From Halogeometricum sp. S3BR5-2 (GTDB lineage Archaea; Halobacteriota; Halobacteria; Halobacteriales; Haloferacaceae): 64,000 nucleotides of DNA. Below, piece after piece: positions 20,859 to 29,928 of the stretch; positions within the stretch are counted from its first letter, which is position 1; every line of letters starts with the position of its first letter. Location: assembly GCF_031624635.1 (NCBI RefSeq), contig NZ_JAMQOQ010000002.1, forward strand, positions 682,001 to 746,000. The letters run 5' to 3'. The translations under genes and the position numbers were made by a program. The notes under the pieces are model-generated. The model was not told where the DNA came from and ran no database searches. It saw only the letters and a program-made list of their open reading frames with translations.

Positions 20859-21586
20859 ACCCCCTCTTGGAGTTCGACCACGTTGACAAGTACTTCGGCG
20901 AGACGCACGTCCTCAAGGACGTCTCGCTCGACGTCGAAGACCAGGACGTGACCGTCGTCGTCGGCCCTTCGGGGTCCGGGAAGTCGACGCTCCTCCGCTG
21001 TGCGAACCGCCTCGAAGAGATTCAAGGCGGCGAGATTCGCCTCGACGGCGAGTCCATCTCCGACCCGAAGGCGGACATCAACCGCCTGCGCCAGCGCATC
21101 GGGATGGTGTTCCAGTCGTTCAACCTCTTCCCGCACAAGACGGCGTTGGAGAACGTGACGCTCGCGCCGCGGAAGGTCCGCGGACTCGACGACGACGCGG
21201 CCGAGGCGCGCGGCGAGGAACTCCTCGAACGCGTCGGCCTCGGCGCCCAACTGAACTCCTACCCGAATCAGCTCTCGGGCGGCCAACAACAGCGCGTCGC
21301 CATCGCCCGCGCGCTTGCGATGGACCCGAAGGTGATGCTGTTCGACGAGGTGACGAGCGCCCTGGACCCCGAACTGGTCGGAGAGGTGCTCGAAGTGATG
21401 CGGACGCTCGCCGACGAGGGGATGACGATGATGGTCGTCACCCACGAGATGGGGTTCGCCCGCGAGGTGGGCGACCGAATCGTCCTCATGGCCGACGGCC
21501 GCGTCGTCGAGACGGGCGACCCCAAGCAGTTCTTCGAGAGTCCGGAGACGGACCGCGGCAAGCGGTTCCTCTCGAAGCTTCTCTGA
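20855..21586 (+). CDS. Polar amino acid ABC transporter ATP-binding protein (GlnQ-like)
   Basis: 243 residues starting at a GTG inside the GTGA overlap with the permease stop. Complete ABC ATPase: Walker A GPSGSGKST (residues 37-45), Q-loop VFQSFNLFPH, signature LSGGQQQRVAIARAL, Walker B VMLFDEVTSALD and switch His in VVTHEMGFA. Energises uptake of polar amino acids. Confidence 0.96.
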   Translation: MNPLLEFDHVDKYFGETHVLKDVSLDVEDQDVTVVVGPSGSGKSTLLRCANRLEEIQGGEIRLDGESISDPKADINRLRQRIGMVFQSFNLFPHKTALENVTLAPRKVRGLDDDAAEARGEELLERVGLGAQLNSYPNQLSGGQQQRVAIARALAMDPKVMLFDEVTSALDPELVGEVLEVMRTLADEGMTMMVVTHEMGFAREVGDRIVLMADGRVVETGDPKQFFESPETDRGKRFLSKLL

Positions 21587-21643
21587 ATACACAAAGTAAT
21601 AATCTGCGACACGTTCATCTTCTCGGGCGACGATAGCTCGCCT

Positions 21644-21838
21644 ATGAACGCCCTCACACCCCGCTCGCCCCCCGAGCGGCAGATGTCGACGCTGAGAAAA
21701 TCCGTCCTGTTCTGTCCCGACTGCGACCGCGCGGCGCCGCTGGACGACTGGTCGCACGGCGTCGAAGCGGACGCCGGCGACGAGACGGTCTCGTGTCCCG
21801 ACTGCGAGGCGTCCCTGGCCGTCGTCCGCATCGCCTGA
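21644..21838 (+). CDS. Small double-CxxC zinc-finger protein
   Basis: 64 residues; the start may instead be the ATG at 21683 (MSTLRKSVLF), which fits the compact haloarchaeal small zinc-finger proteins better. Two CPDC motifs (LFCPDCDRA and VSCPDCEAS) would bind one zinc ion. It follows the ABC transporter operon by about 60 bases but ends a separate unit. Function unknown. Confidence 0.75.
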   Translation: MNALTPRSPPERQMSTLRKSVLFCPDCDRAAPLDDWSHGVEADAGDETVSCPDCEASLAVVRIA

Positions 21839-21845
21839 CCGATTT

Positions 21846-22907
21846 TTATTTCGTCATCACTTCGACGCCGACGGTGTCGTAGTCGCTCATCGCCGCCAGC
21901 CTGCTCGGTACCTCGTCTAAGGACACCTCCCGCGTCACGAGCGCACCGGGGTCGACGGCGTCCGAGGCGAGTAGCGACAGCAGGTCGTCGGCGTCCGTCG
22001 GCGGCATCCCGCGCGCGCCGAGGAAGGACACCTCGTGTCTGGTCATCCAGTCGGTCGGCAGCGACACCTCGCCCTTCTCCTCGTCGGTGGTGAGCCCCAC
22101 CTGCACGTGCGCTCCGCGCGGCCTGACGCAGCGGACGGAGTTGCGACAGGTCTCGGCGACGCCTAGAGCGTCCAGCGAGACGTGCGCCCCTCCCTCGGTG
22201 GCCTCGCGCACCTCCTCGACGGGGTCTGTTTCCGAGGCGTCCACGAGTACCTCCGCGCCGAGGTCCGCCGCCGCGTCCAAGGCGGACTCCCGCACGTCGA
22301 CGGCGACGACGCGGGCGCCGAGGGCGCGGGCGATCTGAATCGCGGAGAGGCCGACGCCGCCGCAGCCGTGGACGGCCAGCCACTCGCCCGCGGCGAGGCC
22401 GGCGCGGGCGTCGAGGGCGTTGTAGGCGGTCATGAACCGACAGCCGAGGGCGGCCGCGTCCCGCGGGTCGACGCCCTCGGGGAGGCGGATGGCGTTGTAG
22501 TCGGCCGAGGGAAGGTGAACTCGCTCCGCGAACGCCCCCTGCGCCGACCGCTCGAACCCGAGTGCGTGGGGGTGGTCGCCGGTGCAGACGTTGCCGTGGC
22601 CGGCCCGACAGTGGCCGCAGGACCCGCAGGCGAGGTTGAACGGGAGGGCCACCCGGTCGCCCTCGGCCAGCGTCTCCACGCGGTCGCCCGCCTCGACGAC
22701 GCGGCCGGCGGGTTCGTGACCCAGAATCTGGCCGGGGTCCACCGCGTCGTCGGCCCACTCGCCGTGGCCCATCCACGCGTGCCAGTCGCTCCGGCAGATG
22801 CCGCAGGCCTCCACGTCGACGACGACGCCCTCGGGGTCGGCCGTCGGTTCGGGCACGTCTTCGATGCTCAGCGGTTCGCCGTGTTCGCGGAGGACTGCGG
22901 CGCGCAT
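21846..22907 (-). CDS. Zinc-dependent alcohol dehydrogenase family protein
   Basis: 353 residues, medium-chain dehydrogenase/reductase. Catalytic zinc residues appear in CGICRSDWHAW and GHEPAGRV; structural zinc cysteines in CGSCGHCRAGHGNVC. The Rossmann motif is GCGGVGLSAIQIARALGARVV with an acidic residue (VDVRE) at the end of the second strand, which favours NAD over NADP. The substrate is probably a short alcohol or polyol but cannot be specified. Convergent with the small zinc-finger gene. Confidence 0.93.
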   Translation of the reverse strand: MRAAVLREHGEPLSIEDVPEPTADPEGVVVDVEACGICRSDWHAWMGHGEWADDAVDPGQILGHEPAGRVVEAGDRVETLAEGDRVALPFNLACGSCGHCRAGHGNVCTGDHPHALGFERSAQGAFAERVHLPSADYNAIRLPEGVDPRDAAALGCRFMTAYNALDARAGLAAGEWLAVHGCGGVGLSAIQIARALGARVVAVDVRESALDAAADLGAEVLVDASETDPVEEVREATEGGAHVSLDALGVAETCRNSVRCVRPRGAHVQVGLTTDEEKGEVSLPTDWMTRHEVSFLGARGMPPTDADDLLSLLASDAVDPGALVTREVSLDEVPSRLAAMSDYDTVGVEVMTK

Positions 22908-22965
22908 ACGCGGGAGTGGGGCGGCGGGCTGAAAAAGGGTCCCCGCTCCGGAAGAGGGGAGAGAC

Positions 22966-23913
22966 CTACCGGAACGACGGGAGGACTTCCTCCTCGTAGA
23001 ACTCGAAGAACGCCTCCTGGTCGTCGCCGATCTGGTGGAAGTAGACGTGGTCGTAACCGGCGTCGAGGCACTGCTGGATGTTGTCGATGTGCGTCTGCGG
23101 GTCCTGGTCGGTTATCGTCGACCCCTCGCGGACCGTCTCCTCCGTCACCATCTGACTCGCCTCGTCGAAGTGCTTCGGCGTCGGGAGAATCTGGTTCAAC
23201 TCGCCCGGCAGCGCCGACTGCCGCCAGTTCTCGTGGGCCGTCTTCACGGCCTCGTCTTCGGAGTCGGCGACGCACATCGTCAACTGCGTCATCTTCGGGC
23301 CGTCGCCCTCGTACTCCTCGACGACGTCCTGCGGACCGACCGACCAGAAGCCGTCGCCGATGTCGCTCGCCCGACGGGCGGACTCCTCGCCGAACGCCGA
23401 GACGAGGAGCGACGGCAGTTCCTCGGGCAGGGTGTACAGGCGGGCGTTCTCGACGGTGTAGTGCTTCCCGCGGTGGCTCACCTGCTCGCCCGTCCAGAGG
23501 CTCCTGATGACGTCGACGGCCTCCTCGAGCATCTCCATCCGCACGTCGTGCTCGGGCCAGTGCTCGCCCGTAACGTGTTCGTTCAGCGCCTCGCCCGACC
23601 CGACGCCGAAGTAGAACTCCCGGCCCTCGAGCATCTCCTTCGTCGTCGCCGCCGCCTGCGCGACGTTCACCGGGTGGATGCGGACCGTCGGGCAGGTGAC
23701 GCCGACGCCGAGGTCGATGTCGTCGGTCGCCGCCGCGACGCCACCGAGCGTGTTCCAGACGAACGGCGACTCGCCCTGCTCGGCCAGCCACGGGTGGAAG
23801 TGGTCAGACACCGACAGAAAGTCGTAGCCCCGCGATTCGGCCTCCCGCGCGGACTCGACGAGTTCGCTCCCCGCGAACTCCTCGCTCGACAGCGTGTATC
23901 CGAACTCTGGCAT
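22966..23913 (-). CDS. F420-dependent LLM-class oxidoreductase (TIGR03557-like)
   Basis: 315 residues with the bacterial-luciferase-like TIM-barrel fold. F420-family pattern: SVSDHFHPWLAEQGESPF near residue 36, GVGVTCPTVRIHPVNVAQAAAT, and FYFGVGSGEALNEHVTGEHWP with VRMEMLEEAVDVIRSLW. Closest to the F420-dependent glucose-6-phosphate dehydrogenase-like group (TIGR03557); the true substrate is unknown. F420 is abundant in haloarchaea. ATG start at 23913. Confidence 0.9.
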   Translation of the reverse strand: MPEFGYTLSSEEFAGSELVESAREAESRGYDFLSVSDHFHPWLAEQGESPFVWNTLGGVAAATDDIDLGVGVTCPTVRIHPVNVAQAAATTKEMLEGREFYFGVGSGEALNEHVTGEHWPEHDVRMEMLEEAVDVIRSLWTGEQVSHRGKHYTVENARLYTLPEELPSLLVSAFGEESARRASDIGDGFWSVGPQDVVEEYEGDGPKMTQLTMCVADSEDEAVKTAHENWRQSALPGELNQILPTPKHFDEASQMVTEETVREGSTITDQDPQTHIDNIQQCLDAGYDHVYFHQIGDDQEAFFEFYEEEVLPSFR

Positions 23914-24027
23914 ATCTGCGGCTTCTCGCGGGGTTGAAATAAACGACGTGGCAGAACACTCATGCGTCGCCGCCGGCCAACGCGGGGGTCGGTCCCTCGC
24001 CCTCAGTGGCGGAGCGCCGGCCGGCGC

Positions 24028-25524
24028 TCAGAAGAAGTCGTCCAGTCCGGACTGGCCGTCGTCCTCGGCGTCCGAGTCGCCGTCCGCATCGGCGTCGCCG
24101 CCGTCGCCGTCCAACACGTCCGCGTCGAGTTCGTCGCCGGCGTCGCCCTCGCTGCCGGCGTCGCTGGCGTCGCTCCCGCCGCCCTCGCCGTCCGCGTCCT
24201 CCGGGACGGACCCGGCGAACGCGCCGCCGGTGTGCTCCTCCATCTCCGCCTCGCGCATCTCGGCGGCGTCCTCGACGATGGACTGCACCTTGTTCGTCGT
24301 CTCGCCGCTCCCGGTGACGAAGGAGACGGCCGACTCGTCGAGGTCGTACCACGCGGCCATGGCGACGGTCACGTCCCGCGGCTTGCAGTGGTGGGTGACG
24401 GCCGCGAGGAAGGGGAGCACCTCGCGGCGGGCGGTGCCCATCGAGAAGCCGCCCGCCTCGGCTATCTTGCGGACCACGTCGTCGCGCGTCTTGTCCCGCG
24501 TCGACCGGTACGGCGCGCCGCCGTAGCGCGTCCACCCGCCGTAGGTGCCGTCCCGCGCGGCGGCGACGCCGGCGGCGACGTTGTCCGTCGCGTACCGCCA
24601 GTAGGAGTACTCCTGCGTGGCCAGCACGCGACCCAGCCACACGTCCGCGTTGGCGAGGAACTCGTAGGCGCGGGCGAGTTCCGCGTCGTCGTAGACCAGG
24701 GAGACCTTGTCCTCGATCCACTTCACCTGGTCGTCGGGCGTCTCGTCCACCGCGTACGCCGACTGGATGGCGTCGCGCGCGGAGTCCTCCTTCAGCACCG
24801 AGTCGATGTACTCGAACAGGCCGATGCCGCGGTCCCGCGAGGCGGTGACCACGTCCTCGACGGCGAGGCGTTCCTTCCCCTCGGCGGCCGCCTGCAGGTC
24901 GTTGACGGCCGAGCGCAGGTCCCCGGAGTTCACCTCCGCGATTCTGTCGAGGGCGTCGTCGTCGAACTCGACTCCCTCCTTGCGGAGGATGTCGCGGAGG
25001 ACGGGGACGATGGAGCGCGCGGAGACGTCGCGGAACTCTATCTCCTGTGTGGCGTTCCGCAGGCCGTTCGACATGTCGTAGTACTCGTTGGCGATGAGGA
25101 CGACGGGCTGGTTCGACTCCTTGACGAGGCGGGTGACGGCGCCCGCGCCGCCGCGGTCGTAGTTGCCGTGGATGTTGTCCGCCTCGTCGAGAATCACTAG
25201 CTGTCGCCCCTCCCGTGTGCCGCTCGCATCGCCCGCCGACGCGCCCGCCAGCGTCGCGTTCTTCGCGGCCCGGCCGGCGAAGCGTTCGATGACGTCGGCC
25301 GTCCGCTGGTCGGAGGCGTTCAACTCGACCGTCTCCCACCCCATGTCCGCGGCGAGGGCGTGCGCGGCGGACGTCTTGCCGACGCCGGGCGCGCCGTGGA
25401 GGACGACGGCCTCGCGGTGGTCGTCCCACGTCTTCCCCCACTCGGCGAACGCGTCGCGGGCCTTGTTGTTCCCGCGGACCTCCGCCAGCGTCGACGGCCG
25501 GTACTTTTCCGTCCAGTCTGCCAT
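24028..25524 (-). CDS. rfcL: Replication factor C large subunit
   Basis: 498 residues; the clamp-loader subunit that opens PCNA for DNA polymerase. AAA+ ATPase: Walker A HGAPGVGKTSAAHAL (about residues 43-57), Walker B LVILDEADNIHGN, sensor 1 VLIANEYYD. The RfcL-specific C-terminal region follows, then an acidic low-complexity tail (about 425-490, rich in Gly, Asp, Glu and Ser) ending in QSGLDDFF, a PIP box that binds PCNA. The acidic linker is unusually long, a normal haloarchaeal feature. Confidence 0.97.
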   Translation of the reverse strand: MADWTEKYRPSTLAEVRGNNKARDAFAEWGKTWDDHREAVVLHGAPGVGKTSAAHALAADMGWETVELNASDQRTADVIERFAGRAAKNATLAGASAGDASGTREGRQLVILDEADNIHGNYDRGGAGAVTRLVKESNQPVVLIANEYYDMSNGLRNATQEIEFRDVSARSIVPVLRDILRKEGVEFDDDALDRIAEVNSGDLRSAVNDLQAAAEGKERLAVEDVVTASRDRGIGLFEYIDSVLKEDSARDAIQSAYAVDETPDDQVKWIEDKVSLVYDDAELARAYEFLANADVWLGRVLATQEYSYWRYATDNVAAGVAAARDGTYGGWTRYGGAPYRSTRDKTRDDVVRKIAEAGGFSMGTARREVLPFLAAVTHHCKPRDVTVAMAAWYDLDESAVSFVTGSGETTNKVQSIVEDAAEMREAEMEEHTGGAFAGSVPEDADGEGGGSDASDAGSEGDAGDELDADVLDGDGGDADADGDSDAEDDGQSGLDDFF

Positions 25525-25643
25525 TGCCGGAGGGAGGGACGAGGCGCGGTTAGTGGTTTCGGAGCGTCGGTCGCGGCGCCGGAGTCGAAGGGCCGAACCG
25601 CGTACCGGCAGTTCTTTGCGACGGACGCGGCGAACCGGTTAGC

Positions 25644-26426
25644 GTGACGGACGACACGACGGACGAGCGAACGGCGATAGTCACCGGGTCGAGCAGGGGA
25701 ATCGGAAAGCACGTCGCGAAGCGGTTCGCGGCCGACGGCGCGAACGTCGTGGTCTGTTCGCGGTCGCTGGCGGACTGCGAGGCGGTCGCGGAGGAGATAG
25801 AGGCCGACGGCGGGTCGGCGCACGCGGTCGAGGTCGACGTGAGCGAGAAGGAGTCGGTCGAGAACCTCGTCGACGAGGCCGTCGACCGGTTCGGCCGCCT
25901 CGACGTGATGGTGAACAACGCCGGCATCAATATCCGCGGCCCCGCCGAGGACATCACGCCCGAGGAGTGGCAGCAGGTCCTCGACGTCAACCTGACCGGC
26001 GTCTTCTTCTGCGCGCAGGCCGCCGGAAAGCGGATGATAGAACAGGGCGACGGCGGGAGCATCGTCAACATCTCCAGCATGATGGGCAGCATGGGCCAGC
26101 AGGACCGGACGCCCTACAACACGACGAAGGGCGGCGTCAACAACCTCACGCGCTGTCTCGCGGTCGAGTGGGCGGAGCACGACATCCAGGTGAACGCCCT
26201 CGCACCGGGCTACATCGAGACGGAGATGGTCGAACAGGCCCAGGAGGACGCCGACTTCGACAGGGAGGACGTGCGGAACCGGACGCCGATGGACCGGTTC
26301 GGAACGCTCGACGAAGTGGCGAACTGCGTCTCCTTTCTCGCCTCCGGGGACAACTTCGTCACCGGCGAGGTGCTCACCGCCGACGGCGGGTGGTCGGCCT
26401 TCGGATGGGGCTGTAAGGACGACTGA
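25644..26426 (+). CDS. Short-chain dehydrogenase/reductase
   Basis: 260 residues from a GTG start. Classical SDR: TGSSRGIG cofactor motif (residues 14-21), NNAGI, catalytic Ser in IVNISSMMGS and the Tyr-Lys pair in TPYNTTKGGVNNL, and the family C-terminus TGEVLTADGGWSA. Related to 3-oxoacyl-[ACP] reductases and gluconate 5-dehydrogenases; the substrate cannot be specified. Divergent from rfcL. Confidence 0.92.
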   Translation: MTDDTTDERTAIVTGSSRGIGKHVAKRFAADGANVVVCSRSLADCEAVAEEIEADGGSAHAVEVDVSEKESVENLVDEAVDRFGRLDVMVNNAGINIRGPAEDITPEEWQQVLDVNLTGVFFCAQAAGKRMIEQGDGGSIVNISSMMGSMGQQDRTPYNTTKGGVNNLTRCLAVEWAEHDIQVNALAPGYIETEMVEQAQEDADFDREDVRNRTPMDRFGTLDEVANCVSFLASGDNFVTGEVLTADGGWSAFGWGCKDD

Positions 26427-26501
26427 GGACGCCGTACCGTCGACGAGAGACGCCGGATTCGGCCCTCGGCCTTTTCAGCGGCGCCGGCGAACGCCCTCGA
26501 C

Positions 26502-27239
26502 GTGCATCCGACGCTCGACGTCCTCTGCGCCGTCGGCTTCGCCGCGGTGCACGTCTTCGCCGGCAGACTCGACTTCCTACAGGTCGTCCCGCGCAGTCGG
26601 TGGCTCTCCGCCGCGGGCGGCGTCTCCGTCGCCTACGTGTTCGTCCACATCTTCCCCGAAATCACCCACCACCACGTGCAGTTGACCCGCGGGCCCGAGG
26701 CGACGAGCGCCCTCCTCGCGACGCTCACCGAACACGCCGTCTTCCTCGCGGCGCTCGCCGGATTCGTCGCCTTCTACGGCCTCGAACAGTTCGTCAGGCA
26801 GTCCGGCTCCGGTCGCGACGACTCGTCGACGGCGCCGACGGGCGTCTTCTGGGTTCACGTGGGGTCGTTCGCCGCGTACAACGCCCTCGTCGGCTACCTC
26901 CTCCTGCACCGCGAGACGGCGGGCGTCGCGAGCCTCCTCCTGTACGCGGTGGCCATGGGCGTCCACTTCGTCGTCACCGACTCCGGGATGCGCGACCACC
27001 ACCGCGAGACGTACGACCGAATCGGCCGCTGGGTGCTCGCCGCCGCGGTGCTCGCCGGCGTCGGCGCCGGCTTTCTCGTCGGCGTCCCCGAGACGGTTCT
27101 CTCGCTCCTCTTCGCGTTCCTCGCCGGCGGCATCGTTCTCAACGTCATCAAAGAGGAACTCCCCGAGGAGCGGGAGAGCCGCTTCGGGACGTTCGCCGCG
27201 GGGGTGGTGGGCTACGCCACCGTGCTCCTCCTCGTCTGA
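26502..27239 (+). CDS. Membrane protein with ZIP-like motifs
   Basis: 245 residues from GTG 26502 with about seven hydrophobic helices. Potential metal-binding stretches lie in or near the membrane: YVFVHIFPEITHHHVQL (about residues 47-63), HFVVTDSGMRDHHRE and IKEELPEERE after the sixth helix. They recall ZIP metal transporters, but the canonical HNxxD and HExxH motifs are not intact, so the activity is uncertain. I infer a ZIP-like transporter or a relic of one. Confidence 0.6.
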   Translation: MHPTLDVLCAVGFAAVHVFAGRLDFLQVVPRSRWLSAAGGVSVAYVFVHIFPEITHHHVQLTRGPEATSALLATLTEHAVFLAALAGFVAFYGLEQFVRQSGSGRDDSSTAPTGVFWVHVGSFAAYNALVGYLLLHRETAGVASLLLYAVAMGVHFVVTDSGMRDHHRETYDRIGRWVLAAAVLAGVGAGFLVGVPETVLSLLFAFLAGGIVLNVIKEELPEERESRFGTFAAGVVGYATVLLLV

Positions 27240-27310
27240 ATCCGAAACGCGCTCTCAGCGCGCGGGAGTCAGCACGGGCGGTTATGCTAGTCGAGCGCGT
27301 ATTCCCCTCT

Positions 27311-27763
27311 ATGTCGGATCAATCCGTTGCCATGAGTCGCGAAGAGGTGCGAGCGTTCCTCGGGTCCGGCGGCACCGGGGTGGTCGCGTTCGCCAAGGAC
27401 GACGAGTCGTACGCGATTCCCGTCTCCTACGGGTTCGACGCCGAGGAGGAACGGGTGTACCTGCGCCTCGCGTTCGCCCCCGAGTCCGAGAAGCGGGAGT
27501 TCGTCAACGCGACGAGCCTCGTCTCCCTCGTCGTCGACGAGAAGACGCCGGACGGGTGGCAGTCCGTCGTCGTCCGCGGCCGACTCGCGGAGGTGACCGA
27601 AGCGGCCCTCGACTCGACCATCGTCGAGGCGATGCGGACGATGGACATCCCGTTCGTCACCATCTACGACCGCCCCTCCGCGGAGTTGGAGTTCGAGATG
27701 TACCGCCTCGACCCCGACGAACTCACCGGCCGCAAGGAGAAGCCGTCGCGCGGTATCGAGTGA
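27311..27763 (+). CDS. Pyridoxamine 5'-phosphate oxidase-like FMN-binding protein
   Basis: 150 residues from ATG 27311 (MSDQSVAMSREE). Split-barrel fold indicated by LGSGGTGVVAFAKDDESYAIPVSYGF, then LAFAPESEKREFVNAT, VSLVVDEKTPDGWQSVVVRGRL and the FVTIYDRPSAELEFEMYRLDP end. Many haloarchaeal members bind flavin and act as general stress or F420/flavin reductases, but no function is proved. A TATA-like stretch sits about 30 bases upstream of the start. Confidence 0.85.
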   Translation: MSDQSVAMSREEVRAFLGSGGTGVVAFAKDDESYAIPVSYGFDAEEERVYLRLAFAPESEKREFVNATSLVSLVVDEKTPDGWQSVVVRGRLAEVTEAALDSTIVEAMRTMDIPFVTIYDRPSAELEFEMYRLDPDELTGRKEKPSRGIE

Positions 27764-27843
27764 CGAGTGACGAGCGGGAGTCCCGAGCCACCGCGTGACA
27801 CACACGGGACAGCTTCTTTTCGGCGGACTCGAATCTCGGAAGT

Positions 27844-28479
27844 GTGTTCCCCGTCGAGATTCGCACCGACCGACTCAGCCTCCGGCGCGCGACGCGCGAG
27901 GAGGTGCCCCCGCTGGAGTGCTACGACTACTGCCGCGAGGGCGCGGAGGGAATCGACGAGGTGACGGAGTACGTCACGTGGGACCCGCACGCGACACCGA
28001 AGGAGGCGTTCGACTTCCTCGCCGCCTGCGAGGAGCGGTGGGAGGAGGGCGAGGGAGTCACCTACGTCGTCCGCCCGCGCGAGGGGGAGGACGGCGCCGG
28101 CGAGTTCGCCGGGATGGCCGGAATCGACTTCCAGTGGGACCGCGACACCGCCGTCTTCGGCACGTGGCTCCGCAAGCCGTTCTGGGGCCGCGGCTACTCC
28201 GGCGAACGCGCGCGGGCGTTCTTCGAGGTGGCGTTCGGCGAACTCGACGTGTCGCTGTGCGCCGTCGAGCACGTCTCCGGCAACGAGAAGAGCGCGGCCG
28301 CCATCCGGCGGTACGTCGAGGCGGCCGGCGGGCGGCGCGAGGGCGAGTTCCGCAACCGCATCGAGCACGACGGCGACCCGGCGCCGGCCGTCCGCTACAG
28401 CGTCTCGCAGGAGGAGTGGCGCGAGGCGGACGGTGAACGGACGGCGACGCTCCGCTGGGCGGACGAGGCGGAGGGCTGA
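27844..28479 (+). CDS. GNAT family N-acetyltransferase (RimJ/RimL type)
   Basis: 211 residues from GTG 27844 (MFPVEIRTDRLSLRR). The RimJ/RimL-like fold is indicated by an N-terminal strand, GEFAGMAGIDF, TWLRKPFWGRGYSGERARAF (acetyl-CoA loop) and VEHVSGNEKSAAAIRRYVEAAGG. Substrate unknown; these enzymes often acetylate ribosomal protein N-termini or other amines. Its stop codon abuts the end of the next gene on the other strand. Confidence 0.9.
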   Translation: MFPVEIRTDRLSLRRATREEVPPLECYDYCREGAEGIDEVTEYVTWDPHATPKEAFDFLAACEERWEEGEGVTYVVRPREGEDGAGEFAGMAGIDFQWDRDTAVFGTWLRKPFWGRGYSGERARAFFEVAFGELDVSLCAVEHVSGNEKSAAAIRRYVEAAGGRREGEFRNRIEHDGDPAPAVRYSVSQEEWREADGERTATLRWADEAEG

Positions 28480-29010
28480 TTACAACTCCCGCGCGACCAT
28501 CTCCCCCCAGTGGGAGAAGCCGTACCGCTCGTAGAACGCCTTCGCCCGGTCGTTCTCGCGGTCCACGTCGAGCACCATCCGGTCTAAGGGGAGGTCCTGC
28601 CCGCGAGCGCAGTCGACGGCGGCGTCCATCAGGCCGTCGGCGACGCCCGTCCCCCGATGCTCGGGCGCGACGAATATCTCGTTGAGGACGGCGGCGTCCC
28701 ACACGAACGACAGCGACTCGGGGAGCAGAAACGAGTAGCCGACGAGTTCGTCGCCCCCCGTCCCCGACTCCGTCGCGTCGGCGGCGACGGCGACGTTCAC
28801 GCAGTTCCCGTCCTCGTCGACGCAGCGGTCCACCCAGTCGAGCCACCGCTCCCGGTAGCCGTCGGTGAGTTTCCCCTCGTACGCCGCCGCCTTCCCCTCG
28901 GGACCCGTCTCCGCGCCGATGCCGAGTTCGAAGCCGCGTTTCAGCTCCCACAGTCCCTCGCTGTCGCCGCCCTCGTACGGTCGAATCGTCGCAGTCGTCG
29001 CGTCGGTCAT
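28480..29010 (-). CDS. GNAT family N-acetyltransferase
   Basis: 176 residues from ATG 29010 (MTDATTATIRPYEGG). The acetyl-CoA-binding signature is LNEIFVAPEHRGTGVADGLM, with the C-terminal VLDVDRENDRAKAFYERYGFSHWG typical of GNAT enzymes. It meets the preceding acetyltransferase gene end to end with no spacer, giving a convergent pair. The two proteins belong to different GNAT branches, so they are not a recent duplicate. Confidence 0.9.
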   Translation of the reverse strand: MTDATTATIRPYEGGDSEGLWELKRGFELGIGAETGPEGKAAAYEGKLTDGYRERWLDWVDRCVDEDGNCVNVAVAADATESGTGGDELVGYSFLLPESLSFVWDAAVLNEIFVAPEHRGTGVADGLMDAAVDCARGQDLPLDRMVLDVDRENDRAKAFYERYGFSHWGEMVAREL

Positions 29011-29090
29011 CGGTTCGTCGTCGTCGGTGGGAGGGAAGAACGCGCCGATACCGCGCGGATACCGACCCCAGCACCGGCGCGCCCGCGACC

Positions 29091-29771
29091 CTACTCGCCG
29101 AGCAGGCGCGCCAGATACCGGTCGCCGCCCAGCCGAACCGCCACCACGACGGCCGAGGCGAGCACCAGCGCGAAGCGGAAGCCGGCCATCGCCACCGGGA
29201 AGAGTCGTTCGACGCGTTCCTCCTCGACCGTCTGCTCGACGCCGCGCGTCGGCGCCGCGTCCAGCACCGTCCGGAACCGGAAGTTGGCCGTCGTCCGCAC
29301 CGAGTTCGGTTCTGCGCTCGGTTCCGGCGGCGAGAGGTCGACGAACGTCTGCACCCACCCCCGGTCGGTGGAGTAGTACAGCTCCCCGTTGAACACGTAG
29401 AAACGGTCGTGCAGGGGGTACAGGGCGTTGACGCCGCCGAGGAACAGGTCCGGGAGGATGCCAGCCCCGAGGAGGCAGAACGCCCCTACCCACGCCACCT
29501 TCAGGCCGCGGACGCCGTAGCGGCGGGAGAGCGCGGAGGCGGCGCCGCGCCGGGTGTCCCAGAGGAGGACGGCGAAGACGAGCGCCGGAAGCAACAGCGT
29601 GTGGCCGAGCGAGCGGTGCGCGCCCGGCAACACCGGTTCGGCCAGCACGTCCAAATCCGGGAGGACGGTGAAGCCGGCGACGACGAGTGCGCTCCGCGCG
29701 TCGAACTCCTCGCCGAGGAGGGCGGCGGCGACGAGGCCGGCTATCGCGAGGTGGACGATAGTGGATGGCAT
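29091..29771 (-). CDS. YbcI/DUF457-like membrane-bound metal-dependent hydrolase
   Basis: 226 residues from ATG 29771 (MPSTIVHLAIAG). The pattern HLAIAGLVAAALLG, GFTVLPDLDVLAEPVLPGAHRSLGHTLLLP with conserved His and Asp residues in membrane-near loops defines the LexA-binding/YdjM-like family of membrane hydrolases. About four to five hydrophobic segments. Reaction unknown. Confidence 0.8.
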   Translation of the reverse strand: MPSTIVHLAIAGLVAAALLGEEFDARSALVVAGFTVLPDLDVLAEPVLPGAHRSLGHTLLLPALVFAVLLWDTRRGAASALSRRYGVRGLKVAWVGAFCLLGAGILPDLFLGGVNALYPLHDRFYVFNGELYYSTDRGWVQTFVDLSPPEPSAEPNSVRTTANFRFRTVLDAAPTRGVEQTVEEERVERLFPVAMAGFRFALVLASAVVVAVRLGGDRYLARLLGE

Positions 29772-29928
29772 GACAGTCTCTGTCGCGGACTCCTCTTGAA
29801 CGTTTGCTCGGCGTGACCGTCGGCCGCGCTCGTCGTTCGTCGAACCCGACTTTCGATATTCTTTTGCGCCGGAGTCGCGGAGGTAGGGGTAGCATGGACC
29901 GGCACGACCGAGGCGCGGGAGGCGGCCG

